DNA of 64,000 nucleotides from Clostridium sp. N3C (GCF_900095445.1 NZ_FMJL01000012.1:1-64000), one strand, 5' to 3'. Numbered from the stretch's first letter, positions 46,274-55,753 are shown. The notes: generated by a model not told the origin, from the sequence alone. Program-made: numbers and translations.

Positions 46274-46756
46274 ATGAGCGATTCAAAAAAGTATTTAATG
46301 ACTTATGAAGGGGTTAAAAAGCTAGAAGAGGAATTAGAATATTTAAAGACAGTAAAAAGAAAAGAAATAACTGAAAAAATAAAAGTTGCACTTGGATATG
46401 GAGACTTAAGCGAAAACTCAGAATATGATGAGGCAAAAAATGAACAGGCCTTTGTAGAAGGAAGAATTATAACTTTAGAAAATATGCTAAGAAATGCTAC
46501 TATTGTAGATGAAAGTGAAATACCATCAGATGTGGTTAGTGTAGGTTCAAGGGTAAAGGTAAAAGATTTTGAATTTGATGAAGAGGTAGAATATACTATA
46601 GTAGGTTCTGCAGAAGCGGATCCAATGAGCTATAAAATCTCTAATGAATCTCCAGTTGGAAAAGCTCTTATAGGCAAGAAAGTAGGAGAAATAGTAGAAG
46701 TGACTGTTCCAGGTGGAGTAAACAAATTTGAGATATTAGAAATCAAAAGAGATTAA
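46274..46756 (+). CDS. greA: Transcription elongation factor GreA
   Basis: A 160-residue GreA that stimulates RNA cleavage in backtracked RNA polymerase. The N-terminal coiled coil carries the acidic tip [25 protein letters not shown], and the C-terminal FKBP-like domain ends [10 protein letters not shown]. It precedes lysS by 19 bp and probably shares its transcript. Confidence 0.98.
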   Translation: MSDSKKYLMTYEGVKKLEEELEYLKTVKRKEITEKIKVALGYGDLSENSEYDEAKNEQAFVEGRIITLENMLRNATIVDESEIPSDVVSVGSRVKVKDFEFDEEVEYTIVGSAEADPMSYKISNESPVGKALIGKKVGEIVEVTVPGGVNKFEILEIKRD

Positions 46757-46775
46757 TCATAGGAGGGATATCAGA

Positions 46776-48284
46776 ATGGCCAATGAGGAAACAAATATTA
46801 ATGTAGAAGCTGAAGAACAGGCCTTTAATGAGCAAGTTAGACTTAGAAGACAAAAGTTAGCAGATGCTCAGGCTAATGGAAAGGACCCATTTGATGTGTA
46901 CAAGGTAAACAGAACTCACACATCCGGTCAAATCAAAGAAAACTATGATGAATTAGAAAATCAAACTGTAACTGTAGCTGGAAGAATAATGTCTAAGAGA
47001 GTTCAGGGTAAGGCTGGCTTTACAGATATTCACGATAGAGACGGTAAGCTTCAATTATATATAAAAATCGACGATGTAGGTGAAGAAAGATTAAAGGAAT
47101 TTAAAACTTTTGACTTAGGAGACTGGATAAGTGTTACCGGTTTTGTTTTCAAGTCCAGAACCGGTGAAATAACTATACATATAAAGGATTTCCAACTTAT
47201 TTCTAAGGCTCTAAAGCCATTACCAGAAAAGTGGCATGGACTAAAGGATCCAGACCTAAGATATAGACAGAGAGAGGTTGATTTAATATCAAACCCAGAA
47301 GTTAAGGAAACCTTTATTAAGAGAACAAAGATTATTAAAGCTATAAGAGAATTTTTGGACAATAGAGGATATTTAGAAGTAGAAACCCCAATACTTTCTC
47401 CTATAGCTGGTGGTGCAGCAGCAAGACCATTTATAACCCATCATAATGCCCTTAATATAGATATGTATCTTAGAATAGCTACAGAACTATACTTAAAGAG
47501 ATGTATAGTAGGTGGACTTGAAAAGGTATATGACATGGGTAAGAACTTCAGAAATGAAGGTATAGATATAAGACATAATCCAGAATTTACAATGATAGAG
47601 CTTTATGAAGCATATGCTGATTATTATGATATGATGGAAATAATGGAAAATATGGTAGCATATGTTTGCGAGAAAGTAAATGGTACTACCAAGGTTACTT
47701 ATCAGGGAACTGAAATAGACTTTACTCCACCATGGAGAAGACTTACTATGGTAGATGCTGTTAAGGAATATGCAGGCATCGATTTCAACGAGATAAAGAC
47801 TGATGAAGAGGCTAGGGCAATTGCAAAGGAAAAGAATCTTGAGTTTAAGAAGGATTTGAAGGACTGCACAAAGGGAGATATATTAAATGCTTTATTTGAG
47901 GAATATGCAGAAGAGCATTTAATACAACCAACCTTTATAATGGATTATCCTATAGAAATTTCTCCTCTTACAAAGAAAAAGAGAGGAAATCCTGACTTTA
48001 CAGAAAGATTTGAAGGCTTTGTCTTTGGTAGAGAGATTTGCAATGCTTATTCAGAGTTAAATGATCCAATAGTTCAAAGAGAAAGATTTAAACAGCAGGC
48101 TAAGGAAAGAGAGCTAGGGGACGATGAAGCTTATGTAATAGACGAAGAGTTCATGAGTGCCCTAGAAACTGGTATGCCTCCAACTGGTGGTTTAGGAATA
48201 GGTATAGATAGATTAGTAATGTTCCTTACTGATTCTTACTCAATCAGAGACGTTATCTTGTTCCCAACTATGAAGCCACTATAA
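46776..48284 (+). CDS. lysS: Lysyl-tRNA synthetase (class II)
   Basis: A 502-residue class II synthetase with an N-terminal OB-fold anticodon-binding domain ([21 protein letters not shown]) and the catalytic motifs. Motif 1 lies near [11 protein letters not shown], motif 2 is [18 protein letters not shown], and motif 3 is [11 protein letters not shown]. The length is standard. No T-box precedes it; it is read with greA. Confidence 0.98.
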   Translation: MANEETNINVEAEEQAFNEQVRLRRQKLADAQANGKDPFDVYKVNRTHTSGQIKENYDELENQTVTVAGRIMSKRVQGKAGFTDIHDRDGKLQLYIKIDDVGEERLKEFKTFDLGDWISVTGFVFKSRTGEITIHIKDFQLISKALKPLPEKWHGLKDPDLRYRQREVDLISNPEVKETFIKRTKIIKAIREFLDNRGYLEVETPILSPIAGGAAARPFITHHNALNIDMYLRIATELYLKRCIVGGLEKVYDMGKNFRNEGIDIRHNPEFTMIELYEAYADYYDMMEIMENMVAYVCEKVNGTTKVTYQGTEIDFTPPWRRLTMVDAVKEYAGIDFNEIKTDEEARAIAKEKNLEFKKDLKDCTKGDILNALFEEYAEEHLIQPTFIMDYPIEISPLTKKKRGNPDFTERFEGFVFGREICNAYSELNDPIVQRERFKQQAKERELGDDEAYVIDEEFMSALETGMPPTGGLGIGIDRLVMFLTDSYSIRDVILFPTMKPL

Positions 48285-48318
48285 TTTAGAACTTACAACT
48301 TAGAAGTAATTTAAAATC

Positions 48319-48360
48319 AAAGGGCTTTTTCCTAGGTATGCTAGGAAAGGCTCTTTTTAT
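48319..48360 (+). terminator. Terminator after lysS
   Basis: An imperfect stem of about 16 bp centred on TTTCCTAG/CTAGGAAA, with AAAGGGC/GGCTCTTT below, is followed by TTTTATTT. Confidence 0.8.
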
Positions 48361-48545
48361 TTATCAGTGTTATTATTATATGCAGTTTTTGTGCATACTT
48401 ACATATATATTAGTTGGGGATTTTAGGTAAAATGAGTAGTTTGACCAATAGAGATTATTAATTTGTAATGTAATTTATATATATTGTAAAATATTATACC
48501 TAATTACATTTGTGAGTTGTATTAAAGTATTTTCAAAAAAACTTA
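48361..48545. other. Non-coding AT-rich region
   Basis: Nothing supportable is seen between the lysS terminator and the candidate promoter near 48546. Confidence 0.4.
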
Positions 48546-48574
48546 TTATTAGTTGCGAAAACGGTTACTATAAT
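48546..48574 (+). promoter_or_regulatory. Candidate promoter overlapped by a cre-like site
   Basis: TTATTA and TATAAT are 17 bp apart. The spacer contains GAAAACGGTTAC (48557-48568), which matches the core of the CcpA cre consensus TGWAANCGNTNWCA except at the two end bases. If functional, it would give catabolite repression of the downstream remnants. Confidence 0.4.
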
Positions 48575-48621
48575 GATGTGCTATATAATATTTAAATTAT
48601 AAAGATGATGGAAGTGGTCAT

Positions 48622-48886
48622 ATGAGCAAAGCTAAAGTGATTAAAAATATTAATTATAGATAAGATAGCAGTGGAAAAGAATAATGAGTTGCATCACTGT
48701 ATAGTAAATCTTATTGATACATTTATAAATATTGTCATAATAATATCAACTGTAGATATTGTACAAAGATCAATATATGAAAAAGTTATTAAAATATCAA
48801 ATTACATTTTAGTATTATTGACTATATTTATTTTTCTTATTGCTGATATATCCATAAATATAGCTGTAAAGAAAAAGAAAGGATAA
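48622..48886 (+). pseudogene. Probable frameshifted small two-helix membrane protein
   Basis: An ATG at 48622 behind GGAAGTGG opens a frame that stops after 13 codons. A +1 shifted frame continues open to 48886 and encodes a hydrophilic segment plus two membrane helices (NIVIIISTVDIV and ILVLLTIFIFLIADISI). Removing one base near 48640 would join the frames. Alternatively a 71-residue protein starts at GTG 48671 without a clear ribosome site. It precedes a clearly broken gene, so decay is the likelier reading. No family was recognised. Confidence 0.4.
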
Positions 48887-48899
48887 GGAGCTATTTATA

Positions 48900-50118
48900 A
48901 TGAAAAAATAAAAAGTTTATAATCATTATATTTCTTTGTAGAATCTTATCTGCCTGCGGAAGTTCTAATAACAATGAAGATAAAAAGCCAGTTGTCAATG
49001 ACAAGGAAGTTATCGATGTTGAAGAATATAGTATTAGTGAATTGAGCAAAAAATACTGCATAGTTATGGCTTATGGTGATTTTGATAGCATTTCTAATAA
49101 CTTTTCCCATGAATTGAAAAAAGCTTTAACAAAACAAGAACTAAAAAAAGCATGGAATAGTACAGTTGAAGGTGTTGGCTACTATATTGATATCAATTCT
49201 GTAAAAGAAGAAGGTAATAATGTTCAAGTTATATTAGAATACTGAAATAGAGGGTTAAGGGTATCTTTGTCCTATGCAGAAAGTGAGTCTCTTAGAGGAA
49301 TCTACTTAATTTATGCTGCTATTGAAAAGCAATTAAGCGATGAAGAGAAGAAGAATTTAAGTTATACTGAAATTAAGTTAACTGTTAGCAAATATAAGTT
49401 AGATGGAATATTAACTATTCCTAAGGATACTGAGAATTCAGCGGTAGTGGTGATGCTTCAAGGATCAGGATCCTAAAATTATAATGAAGAAGTAAATGGA
49501 TTTACTCCTTTTAAAGATATATCTATAGGTTTATCATAATCAGGTATTGCAAGCTTAAGATTTAATAAGAGATTTTATCAGTTTCCAAACTTGTATAACG
49601 AAAATTCCACAATCAATGATGAAATTTTGGATGATGTTAATGATGCAATTAAAGAGCTGGGCGAAAATAAATCTTATAAATTTGACAAAATATCTATATT
49701 AGGACATAGTTTAGGCGCTATGTTAGGCCCTAAGATAGCCTATGATAATAAGGAGGTAAGTGGTTTTATTTCACTGGCTGGCTCACCAAGAAAACTAGAA
49801 GATATAATATCTATAAAGTCTACTTCAAAGGAAAAATATTTTGATCTTAGTGCTGTTTATTGGAATAGTTTAAATAATATAAAATATGAAGAACTAGTTA
49901 ATAGTATAGATATTCCTGTTTTAATTTTGCATGGGACAGAGGATAAACAAGTTTTTGCAGATAATGACTATAAACTTTTGAAAGAAGTGTATGCTAACAA
50001 GAAAGCTACCTTCAAATTATATGATGGACTAAATCATTTGTTTATGAAGGATAAGGAAGAAAATGTGGATAATCAAGTAATTAATGATATTACCAATTGG
50101 ATATTGGACATAAGATAA
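48900..50118 (+). pseudogene. Broken lipoprotein alpha/beta hydrolase with DUF3887-like N-terminal domain
   Basis: One continuous reading frame, judged by protein-like sequence, is interrupted four times. After ATG AAA AAA an extra A in the A-run gives an immediate stop. In-frame stops then occur at TGA 49243, TAA 49474 and TAA 49537, all in the same frame as the surrounding segments. Restoring the frame gives a lipoprotein signal (FIIIIFLCRILSAC), a DUF3887-like domain (about 49042-49242), and an alpha/beta hydrolase. The hydrolase has nucleophile GHSLGAM, acid HGTEDKQ and His in LNHLF. The catalytic residues survive, so decay may be recent. TAAGGAG precedes the ATG. Confidence 0.8.
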
Positions 50119-50215
50119 ATACCGTTAATAAAATACTAAAAATAATTAAAAAATAAATATAAAATACTATTGCATTTTTATTAAAAGTTGATATAATAAT
50201 TAATGTACTAAGCGT

Positions 50216-50290
50216 TCCGCGATAGCTCAATGGTGGAGCATTCGGCTGTTAACCGAAGGGTTGGAGGTTCGAGTCCTCTTCGCGGAGCCA
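50216..50290 (+). tRNA. tRNA-Asn (GTT)
   Basis: The acceptor is TCCGCGA/TCGCGGA, the anticodon stem TTCGG/CCGAA closes CTGTTAA with GTT, the T stem is GGAGG/CCTCT, and CCA is encoded. A second, expanded copy lies 237 bp downstream. Confidence 0.97.
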
Positions 50291-50326
50291 TTTTTATTTT
50301 TTGAAAAAAGATAATTAAAATAAAAG

Positions 50327-50350
50327 AAAAACAGGCTTTGCCTGTTTTTT
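50327..50350 (+). terminator. Terminator after tRNA-Asn
   Basis: The stem AAACAGGC/GCCTGTTT with a TTT loop is followed by TTTT. A similar CAGGC/GCCTG hairpin follows the tRNA-like element, so the tRNA and its terminator appear duplicated together. Confidence 0.85.
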
Positions 50351-50377
50351 ATGTAAAACATAAAAAATAAATTAGCC

Positions 50378-50429
50378 TTTGTGAGTGTAGTGCTGACGTT
50401 AGTCAGCAACGGAGCCTTTATGTCACGAA
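50378..50429 (+). ncRNA. Structured element similar to the insertion in the tRNA-Asn-like RNA
   Basis: A 7-bp outer stem (50378-50384 with 50423-50429, one wobble) encloses a perfect 7-bp hairpin TGCTGAC-GTTA-GTCAGCA (50391-50408). It then has the string TTTATGTCAC. The insertion at 50523-50561 has the same plan and TTTATGACAC. It is a candidate RNA or relic repeat; function unknown. Confidence 0.4.
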
Positions 50430-50452
50430 ACTGGATGTTATTGAATAGATAT

Positions 50453-50595
50453 TCCGCGATAGCTTAATGGTGGAGCATTCGGCTGTTAACCGAAGGGGTT
50501 GAAGACCTAAATGGTCTTCAACGGGTGGCATGCCGATGGTAATCGGCGTTTTATGACACCCCGGACGGAGTGTTCGAGTCCTCTTCGCGGAGCCA
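50453..50595 (+). ncRNA. tRNA-Asn-like RNA with a large structured variable region
   Basis: The 143-nt element has the acceptor, D arm and anticodon arm (GTT) of tRNA-Asn intact, plus the T loop and an encoded CCA. The five-base variable loop is replaced by about 72 nt (50495-50566). This folds into a perfect 10-bp hairpin (50498-50507 with 50513-50522, loop TAAAT). A second stem-loop follows (50523-50527 with 50557-50561, enclosing GCCGAT-GGTA-ATCGGC). The T stem GGAGG/CCTCT can still form with one bulged U at 50571. It could be an inactive tRNA copy, a decoy or a regulatory RNA. A terminator follows. Confidence 0.7.
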
Positions 50596-50629
50596 TTTTT
50601 ATTTTTTGATAATTGGGCAAGGATTACAG

Positions 50630-50650
50630 CAGGCGATAGCCTGTTTTTTA
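50630..50650 (+). terminator. Terminator after the tRNA-Asn-like element
   Basis: CAGGC-GATA-GCCTG followed by T6. Confidence 0.8.
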
Positions 50651-50652
50651 TA

Positions 50653-50680
50653 TTGACAAATACTATTAGTTTGATAAAAT
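50653..50680 (+). promoter_or_regulatory. Promoter of the glyS T-box transcript
   Basis: A perfect TTGACA, a 16-bp spacer and TAAAAT lie directly upstream of the T-box leader. Confidence 0.65.
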
Positions 50681-50700
50681 TATACTAAATTGAATATTTG

Positions 50701-50876
50701 TTATACGATGATAAAGAGGAGTAGCTTTATTAATTTTTCAGAGAGATGGTGTTTGGTGCGAACCATTAAATTGTAAAGTGAAGGGCGCTTTTGAGTATGT
50801 GTTTATGAGAGCAGGGCTTATGCCAAAAAGGGTGGAACCGCGGTAAAACCGTCCCTTATGGTATAAGGCCTTTTTT
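50701..50876 (+). promoter_or_regulatory. T-box riboswitch (glycine) controlling glyS
   Basis: The T-box core AGGGTGGAACCGCGG lies at 50829-50843. Its bulge UGGA is complementary to the UCCA end expected of tRNA-Gly. Stem I elements include AGAGAG near 50740 and a possible GGC specifier at 50784-50786. A terminator hairpin CCTTAT-GGT-ATAAGG followed by a T6 tract lies at 50854-50876. Uncharged tRNA-Gly would favour the antiterminator and raise glyS expression. Confidence 0.9.
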
Positions 50877-50906
50877 AGTTTATAAATAATGAAGGAGGAT
50901 TAGAAA

Positions 50907-52298
50907 ATGGCTGTTGAAAAAACTATGGATAAACTTGTAGCGCTATGCAAAGGTAGAGGTTTTATATATCCAGGTTCTGAGATCTATGGAGGATTGGCTA
51001 ATTCATGGGATTATGGTCCTTTAGGAGTAGAATTTAAAAATAATGTTAAGAAGGCTTGGTGGAAAAAGTTTGTTCAGGAGAGTCCTTATAATGTAGGAGT
51101 TGACTGTGCTATACTAATGAACACTGAAGTATGGGTTGCTTCAGGACACGTTGGCGGTTTCTCCGATCCTTTAATGGATTGTAAAGAGTGTAAGGCTAGA
51201 TTTAGAGCGGATAAATTAGTAGAGGATTATATGACTGAAAATGGTGCTGAAGTGGCATCAGCTGATGGATGGACAAATGAGGAGCTAAAGCAATTTATAG
51301 ATGAAAAAGGAATAGTTTGTCCTAAGTGCGGTAAAAAGAACTTTACAGATATCAGAAAGTTTAATCTTATGTTTAAAACTTTCCAAGGTGTAACAGAAGA
51401 TGCTAAGTCTGAACTATATCTTAGACCAGAAACTGCTCAAGGTATTTTTGTAAACTTTAAAAATGTTCAAAGAACTTCAAGAAAGAAGATTCCTTTTGGA
51501 ATTGCTCAAATAGGAAAGTCCTTTAGAAATGAAATAACTCCAGGTAATTTTACTTTTAGAACAAGAGAATTTGAACAGATGGAACTAGAATTCTTCTGTG
51601 AACCAGGAACTGATTTAGAATGGTTCAAGTATTGGAAGGATTACTGCTGGAACTTCCTTTTAAGCCTTGGCATAAAGGAAGAAAATTTAAGAATTAGAGA
51701 TCATAGCCCTGAAGAACTTTCTTTCTATAGTAATGCAACATCTGATATAGAATATTTATTCCCATTTGGATGGGGTGAGTTGTGGGGTATAGCAGATAGA
51801 ACTGACTATGACCTAAAACAGCATCAAAATCATTCAGGAGAAGATATGAGCTATTTAGATCCTAATACTAATGAAAGATATATACCTTACTGTGTTGAGC
51901 CTTCATTAGGAGCAGATAGAGTAGCTTTAGCCTTCTTGGCAGATGCTTATGATGAAGAAGAATTAGAAGGTGGAGATGTAAGAACAGTATTAAGACTACA
52001 TCCAGTACTAGCTCCATTTAAGGCTGCAGTATTACCTTTAAGCAAGAAGCTTTCAGAAAAGGCCTTAGAAGTATACGATAGATTAAGAAAGAGCTTTAAT
52101 GTAGACTATGATGAGGCAGGAAGTATAGGAAAGAGATATAGAAGACAGGATGAAATAGGTACACCATTCTGTATAACTATAGACTTTGATACTTTAGAAG
52201 ATAACACTGTAACTGTTAGAGATAGAGATTCCATGAATCAGGTAAGATTAAGCATCGATGAATTAGAAAGCTTTATTAATGAAAAGATGATCTTTTAA
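50907..52298 (+). CDS. glyS: Glycyl-tRNA synthetase (dimeric alpha2 type)
   Basis: The 463-residue class II synthetase charges tRNA-Gly. It has the [25 protein letters not shown] opening, zinc-type cysteine pairs (CKECK and CPKCGKKNF), motif 2 [25 protein letters not shown], motif 3 near [14 protein letters not shown], and a C-terminal anticodon-binding domain. It is the single-chain homodimeric form, not the GlyQ/GlyS tetramer. Control is by the T-box leader directly upstream. Confidence 0.97.
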   Translation: MAVEKTMDKLVALCKGRGFIYPGSEIYGGLANSWDYGPLGVEFKNNVKKAWWKKFVQESPYNVGVDCAILMNTEVWVASGHVGGFSDPLMDCKECKARFRADKLVEDYMTENGAEVASADGWTNEELKQFIDEKGIVCPKCGKKNFTDIRKFNLMFKTFQGVTEDAKSELYLRPETAQGIFVNFKNVQRTSRKKIPFGIAQIGKSFRNEITPGNFTFRTREFEQMELEFFCEPGTDLEWFKYWKDYCWNFLLSLGIKEENLRIRDHSPEELSFYSNATSDIEYLFPFGWGELWGIADRTDYDLKQHQNHSGEDMSYLDPNTNERYIPYCVEPSLGADRVALAFLADAYDEEELEGGDVRTVLRLHPVLAPFKAAVLPLSKKLSEKALEVYDRLRKSFNVDYDEAGSIGKRYRRQDEIGTPFCITIDFDTLEDNTVTVRDRDSMNQVRLSIDELESFINEKMIF

Positions 52299-52351
52299 TA
52301 AGAGGGTGTCGCAATACTACTCATTGAGTAGTTTGTGACACTCTTATTTTT
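52297..52351 (+). terminator. Terminator after glyS
   Basis: A long imperfect stem, AATAAGAGGGTGTC...GACACTCTTATT, with an inner ACTACTCA/TGAGTAGT hairpin, is followed by TTTT. Confidence 0.85.
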
Positions 52352-52512
52352 GAGGTGGAATCTGATCTATACAGGAATACTCAGATTCCAGTTATATATA
52401 TTTCTTATTTTTCTCTAAAAAATCTTCAAAGAGAATAAGTATAGCACGTATTTCAATTCATATGGGATTTCCTCTAGAAGGAATATTTCTCAGTATATAC
52501 TTAATTATTATT

Positions 52513-52541
52513 TTCACATTTTTACATCTTGGTGTTATAAT
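52513..52541 (+). promoter_or_regulatory. Promoter of murD
   Basis: TTCACA and TATAAT are 17 bp apart, about 60 bp before murD. The 160 bp between the glyS terminator and this site show nothing else. Confidence 0.5.
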
Positions 52542-52601
52542 AAATTATAAAAAGGACATTATTAGTAAACAGGTAGGTTTGATTGGGAGGAATAGTTTGA
52601 T

Positions 52602-53978
52602 ATGAAAAAGGATTTCAAAGAGTTTAAGGCTTTTATTAAGAATAAAAAAACTGCGGTGGTAGGCATTGGTGTTAGCAATATTCCGTTGATTAATTTTTTA
52701 ATTGAATTAGGAGCAAAGGTTACTGCCTTTGATAAAAAGTCTCTAGAAGATTTGGGTGATGTAGGAAGAGATTTTATAAATAAAGGCGTAGAGCTTTCTT
52801 TAGGAGAAAATTATTTAGATAGTTTAAAGGGTTTTGATGTAGTGTTTAAAACTCCTTCTATGAGGATCGATAGCCCAGCGCTACAAAGAGCTAAAGCAGA
52901 GGGAGCTTATATAACATCAGAGATGGAAGAGTTTATGAGATATTGTCCAGCTAAAATTTATGCTGTCACCGGCAGTGATGGCAAAACTACAACTACATCT
53001 ATAATTTACAATCTTTTAAAGGAACAAGGTTTTAAAACTTGGGTAGGTGGGAACATAGGAACACCTTTATTTTCTAAAATTGAAGAGATTACACCGCAGG
53101 ATAGGGTTGTTCTGGAGCTATCCTCTTTTCAATTAATGACCATAAATGTATCTCCAGAAGTTGCTGTTATAACAAATATAACTCCTAACCATTTGGATAT
53201 GCACAAGGATATGGAAGAATATATAGATGCTAAAAGGAATATCTTTAGGTATCAAGGGCAAGAAGATATATTAGTCCTTAATAGGGAAAACGACATAACC
53301 AATTCCTTCCAAACAGAGGCGAAGGCTAAAATCAGACTTTTCAGTAGCAAAACAGAAATAACTGATGGTGGATTTTATAAGGATGGAGCCTTATTTATAG
53401 ATGGACATGAAGTTTGTAAGAAAGATGAAATTACTATTAAAGGAATGCATAATGTAGAAAACTACTTAGCAGCATTTTTAGCAGTTAAAGACGAAGTTTC
53501 AAGAGAAGTAATGAAAAAGATAGCTGTTGAATTTAAAGGTGTAGAACATAGAAATGAGTTAATAAGGGAAGTTAAAGGAGTAAAATACTATAATGATTCT
53601 ATAGGAAGTAGTCCTACTAGAACTTTAGCTACTATATCTGTTTTTGATAAGCCTGTAATTTTGATTGCTGGAGGATATGACAAGCATATACCTTTTGAGC
53701 CCTTAGCTGAAAAAGGTTGGGACAAGGTAAAAAGCCTAGTCTTGCTAGGGGACACTAAAGATAAAATAAAAGAGGTATTCTTAAAGGTTATAAGGGAAAG
53801 AAATATAAATATACCTATATTTATGACAGGTTCTTTAGAAGAAGCAGTTAAGAAGTGTCAAGAGATTGCTGAAGCAGGAGACTATGTTGTTTTATCACCA
53901 GCTTGTGCTAGCTTTGATATGTTCCCTAATTTTGAGGTAAGGGGCAATAAGTTTAAAGAAATAGTTAATAGCTTATAA
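52602..53978 (+). CDS. murD: UDP-N-acetylmuramoylalanine--D-glutamate ligase
   Basis: A 458-residue Mur ligase that adds D-Glu to UDP-MurNAc-L-Ala. It has an N-terminal Rossmann domain (VVGIGVSN), P-loop [10 protein letters not shown] (residues 123-132), the LELSSFQL motif specific to Mur[11 protein letters not shown], and a C-terminal [18 protein letters not shown] segment. It is monocistronic and lies far from the usual dcw cluster, consistent with the dispersed mur genes seen for murC. Confidence 0.96.
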   Translation: MKKDFKEFKAFIKNKKTAVVGIGVSNIPLINFLIELGAKVTAFDKKSLEDLGDVGRDFINKGVELSLGENYLDSLKGFDVVFKTPSMRIDSPALQRAKAEGAYITSEMEEFMRYCPAKIYAVTGSDGKTTTTSIIYNLLKEQGFKTWVGGNIGTPLFSKIEEITPQDRVVLELSSFQLMTINVSPEVAVITNITPNHLDMHKDMEEYIDAKRNIFRYQGQEDILVLNRENDITNSFQTEAKAKIRLFSSKTEITDGGFYKDGALFIDGHEVCKKDEITIKGMHNVENYLAAFLAVKDEVSREVMKKIAVEFKGVEHRNELIREVKGVKYYNDSIGSSPTRTLATISVFDKPVILIAGGYDKHIPFEPLAEKGWDKVKSLVLLGDTKDKIKEVFLKVIRERNINIPIFMTGSLEEAVKKCQEIAEAGDYVVLSPACASFDMFPNFEVRGNKFKEIVNSL

Positions 53979-54029
53979 AGTTTTTCTAAGTTTAATTATA
54001 GCTATAAGCAAGTTATTATACATTATATT

Positions 54030-54055
54030 GAAAGGTGGCTTTAGCCACTTTTCTT
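54030..54055 (+). terminator. Terminator after murD
   Basis: AAAGGTGGCT-TT-AGCCACTTTT followed by CTT. It is similar in sequence to the hairpin at 20363-20387. Confidence 0.7.
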
Positions 54056-54122
54056 ACTCTTTATAAAATAACTTAGCTGTAAAACTATGACTATATATTA
54101 ATTAACAAAGGGGCTAATATTA

Positions 54123-54620
54123 ATGAATATAGTTTTGATAGGTATGCCAGGTGCTGGTAAAAGTACTTTAGGAGTGCTTTTAGCAAAGGCTCTTGGTAAG
54201 GCTTTTGTAGATACGGACATTGTAATACAGCAAAATGAAGGAATGAAGCTTTATGAAATAATTGAAAGGTACGGCTTAGAAGAATTCTTGCGTATAGAGG
54301 AAAGGAATATTTTAGAGTTAAAGATAACTAATTCTATTATTGCAACTGGTGGTAGTGTTGTATACGGAAACGAAGCTATGGAGCATCTTAAAAGAAATGG
54401 ATTGATAGTATATCTTAAATTAGATTACGAAGAAATTGAGAGAAGATTAAAAGATATAACTACAAGAGGAATTGCTATGGATAAAGAAACAAGCTTAAGA
54501 GAATTATATAATCAAAGAATATTTTTATATGAAAAATATGCAGATCTTATAATTGACTGTAATAATAAGTCCATAGAAAAGCTTGTAGAGGAAATAGTTA
54601 AAAGTACAAAAGACTATTAA
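54123..54620 (+). CDS. Shikimate kinase family protein
   Basis: A 165-residue P-loop kinase with LIGMPGAGKSTLGVLLA, the DTD magnesium/shikimate motif (VDTDIVI), FLRIEE in place of the usual FRxxE, and a lid-like TTRG segment. The third shikimate motif, normally GGG, reads ATGGSVV, and the usual RPLL lid is replaced by TTRGIAM. The family is clear, but substrate could differ from shikimate, and no other aro gene lies nearby. It is a single gene. Confidence 0.8.
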   Translation: MNIVLIGMPGAGKSTLGVLLAKALGKAFVDTDIVIQQNEGMKLYEIIERYGLEEFLRIEERNILELKITNSIIATGGSVVYGNEAMEHLKRNGLIVYLKLDYEEIERRLKDITTRGIAMDKETSLRELYNQRIFLYEKYADLIIDCNNKSIEKLVEEIVKSTKDY

Positions 54621-54638
54621 GTTTTAATGAATGAAGTT

Positions 54639-54667
54639 TTTACATATTACATATAAGATGTTATAAT
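54639..54667 (+). promoter_or_regulatory. Promoter of the phosphoesterase gene
   Basis: TTTACA, a 17-bp spacer and a perfect TATAAT, giving a leader of about 120 nt. Confidence 0.6.
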
Positions 54668-54797
54668 GTAGGTAAGAAATGTTTATTTAAAGAATATATT
54701 TATTACTTGTGACATATCTTTATATAATGAGTCTTTTGAGGAGGATTTTTGATAGGATCTATATATAGTGCAATTGTATACATGAAGGAGAATTACT

Positions 54798-55469
54798 ATG
54801 AGAGTTAGTAGAGTTGCAGTAATAGCGGATATACATGCAAATATTCATGCCTTAGAAGTGTTTATGAATTATTTGAATGCAAGGCCGGAAATAGAAATGG
54901 TTCTTAATTTAGGTGATTTTCTTCAATTGGGACCTAATCCGGCAGAAGTTTTTGATGTGGTAATGGAAGATAAGAGATTTATAAATATATTAGGGAATAA
55001 CGAGATAGAACTAATAGAAACTTTAGATAAAAATGAGGATGTTGAAAGGGTACAGCATATAAATTGGACTAAGGAGAAAATAGGTACCCATAGATTAGAA
55101 AGGTTGAAAAAGATCCCGAAATCTAAGATGGTAGATTTGTACGGAAAAAAAGTTATGATGGTTCACACTGTAACAGAACAATATATTCAACAAGATCAAT
55201 TTGAACAGTGTGAGTATGTGTTTATGGGTCATACACATCAACAGGCTTTAGGAAGCTATTGGAAGGAAAGAAGGGTTATGAATCCTGGATCCATAGGCTT
55301 CACTCCTAAGGGAATAGTAAACTTTGCAGTTATTGAAATTGGCGGAGGTATGATAAATTTTGTATTTAAAAATATGAGATATGATTATTCAATTCTTCAG
55401 AAGGAATTAGTAAGTTCAGATATGCCAGGATCACAAAAAATAATGAAGTATTTAATACCACCGGGTTAA
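54798..55469 (+). CDS. Calcineurin-like metallophosphoesterase (YfcE/MJ0936 type)
   Basis: A 223-residue phosphodiesterase-fold protein. Metal-binding motifs are ADIHAN, NLGDFLQLGPNP, ILGNNE, VHT and GHTHQ, followed by the typical NPGSIG and GIVNFAVIEI segments. The histidine commonly seen in GNHD/GNHE is Asn here (GNNE), so the proton-donor position is altered. This resembles the MJ0936/YfcE group with varied substrates. AAGGAGA precedes the ATG. A 19-codon TTG frame with a strong ribosome site (54749-54808) overlaps its start. Confidence 0.85.
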   Translation: MRVSRVAVIADIHANIHALEVFMNYLNARPEIEMVLNLGDFLQLGPNPAEVFDVVMEDKRFINILGNNEIELIETLDKNEDVERVQHINWTKEKIGTHRLERLKKIPKSKMVDLYGKKVMMVHTVTEQYIQQDQFEQCEYVFMGHTHQQALGSYWKERRVMNPGSIGFTPKGIVNFAVIEIGGGMINFVFKNMRYDYSILQKELVSSDMPGSQKIMKYLIPPG

Positions 55470-55487
55470 AGCATAACCCGGTTTTTT
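55459..55487 (+). terminator. Terminator after the phosphoesterase gene
   Basis: ACCGGGTT/AACCCGGT followed by TTTTT overlaps the stop codon region. Confidence 0.88.
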
Positions 55488-55753
55488 ATATATAAAATTA
55501 AAAAAGTATAAGAAAATCCATTAAAAGTTATATAATAAGCAAAGATAGTACAGTTATGCTTTACTATAAAAGATAAAAAAATCAATTTATCTTATATCTG
55601 TTTTTAAGTATAATATAATTTGAAGTAAGTATTAGGTTGATTTGTGATATTTTTTCTAGAAATGCATAAGGTTGAAGGAGATTAATATGGGTCATAGAGT
55701 GAATATAAGCGAGTGAAAAGGTATAAAGTGCCTATTCATAAAGGGGGAATAGA

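Noticed and set aside
50227-50409. Minus-strand frame of 60 residues over tRNA-Asn
   Set aside because: Its protein-like SAKRTRTSNPSV segment is the antisense translation of the tRNA itself, a common false call.
50378-50429. Hammerhead ribozyme
   Set aside because: A GAAAC string and a CTGA are present, but the CUGANGA core and the three-way junction cannot be drawn.
50453-50595. Group I intron in tRNA-Asn
   Set aside because: The insert is about 70 nt, lacks the conserved group I core, and sits in the variable region rather than the anticodon loop.
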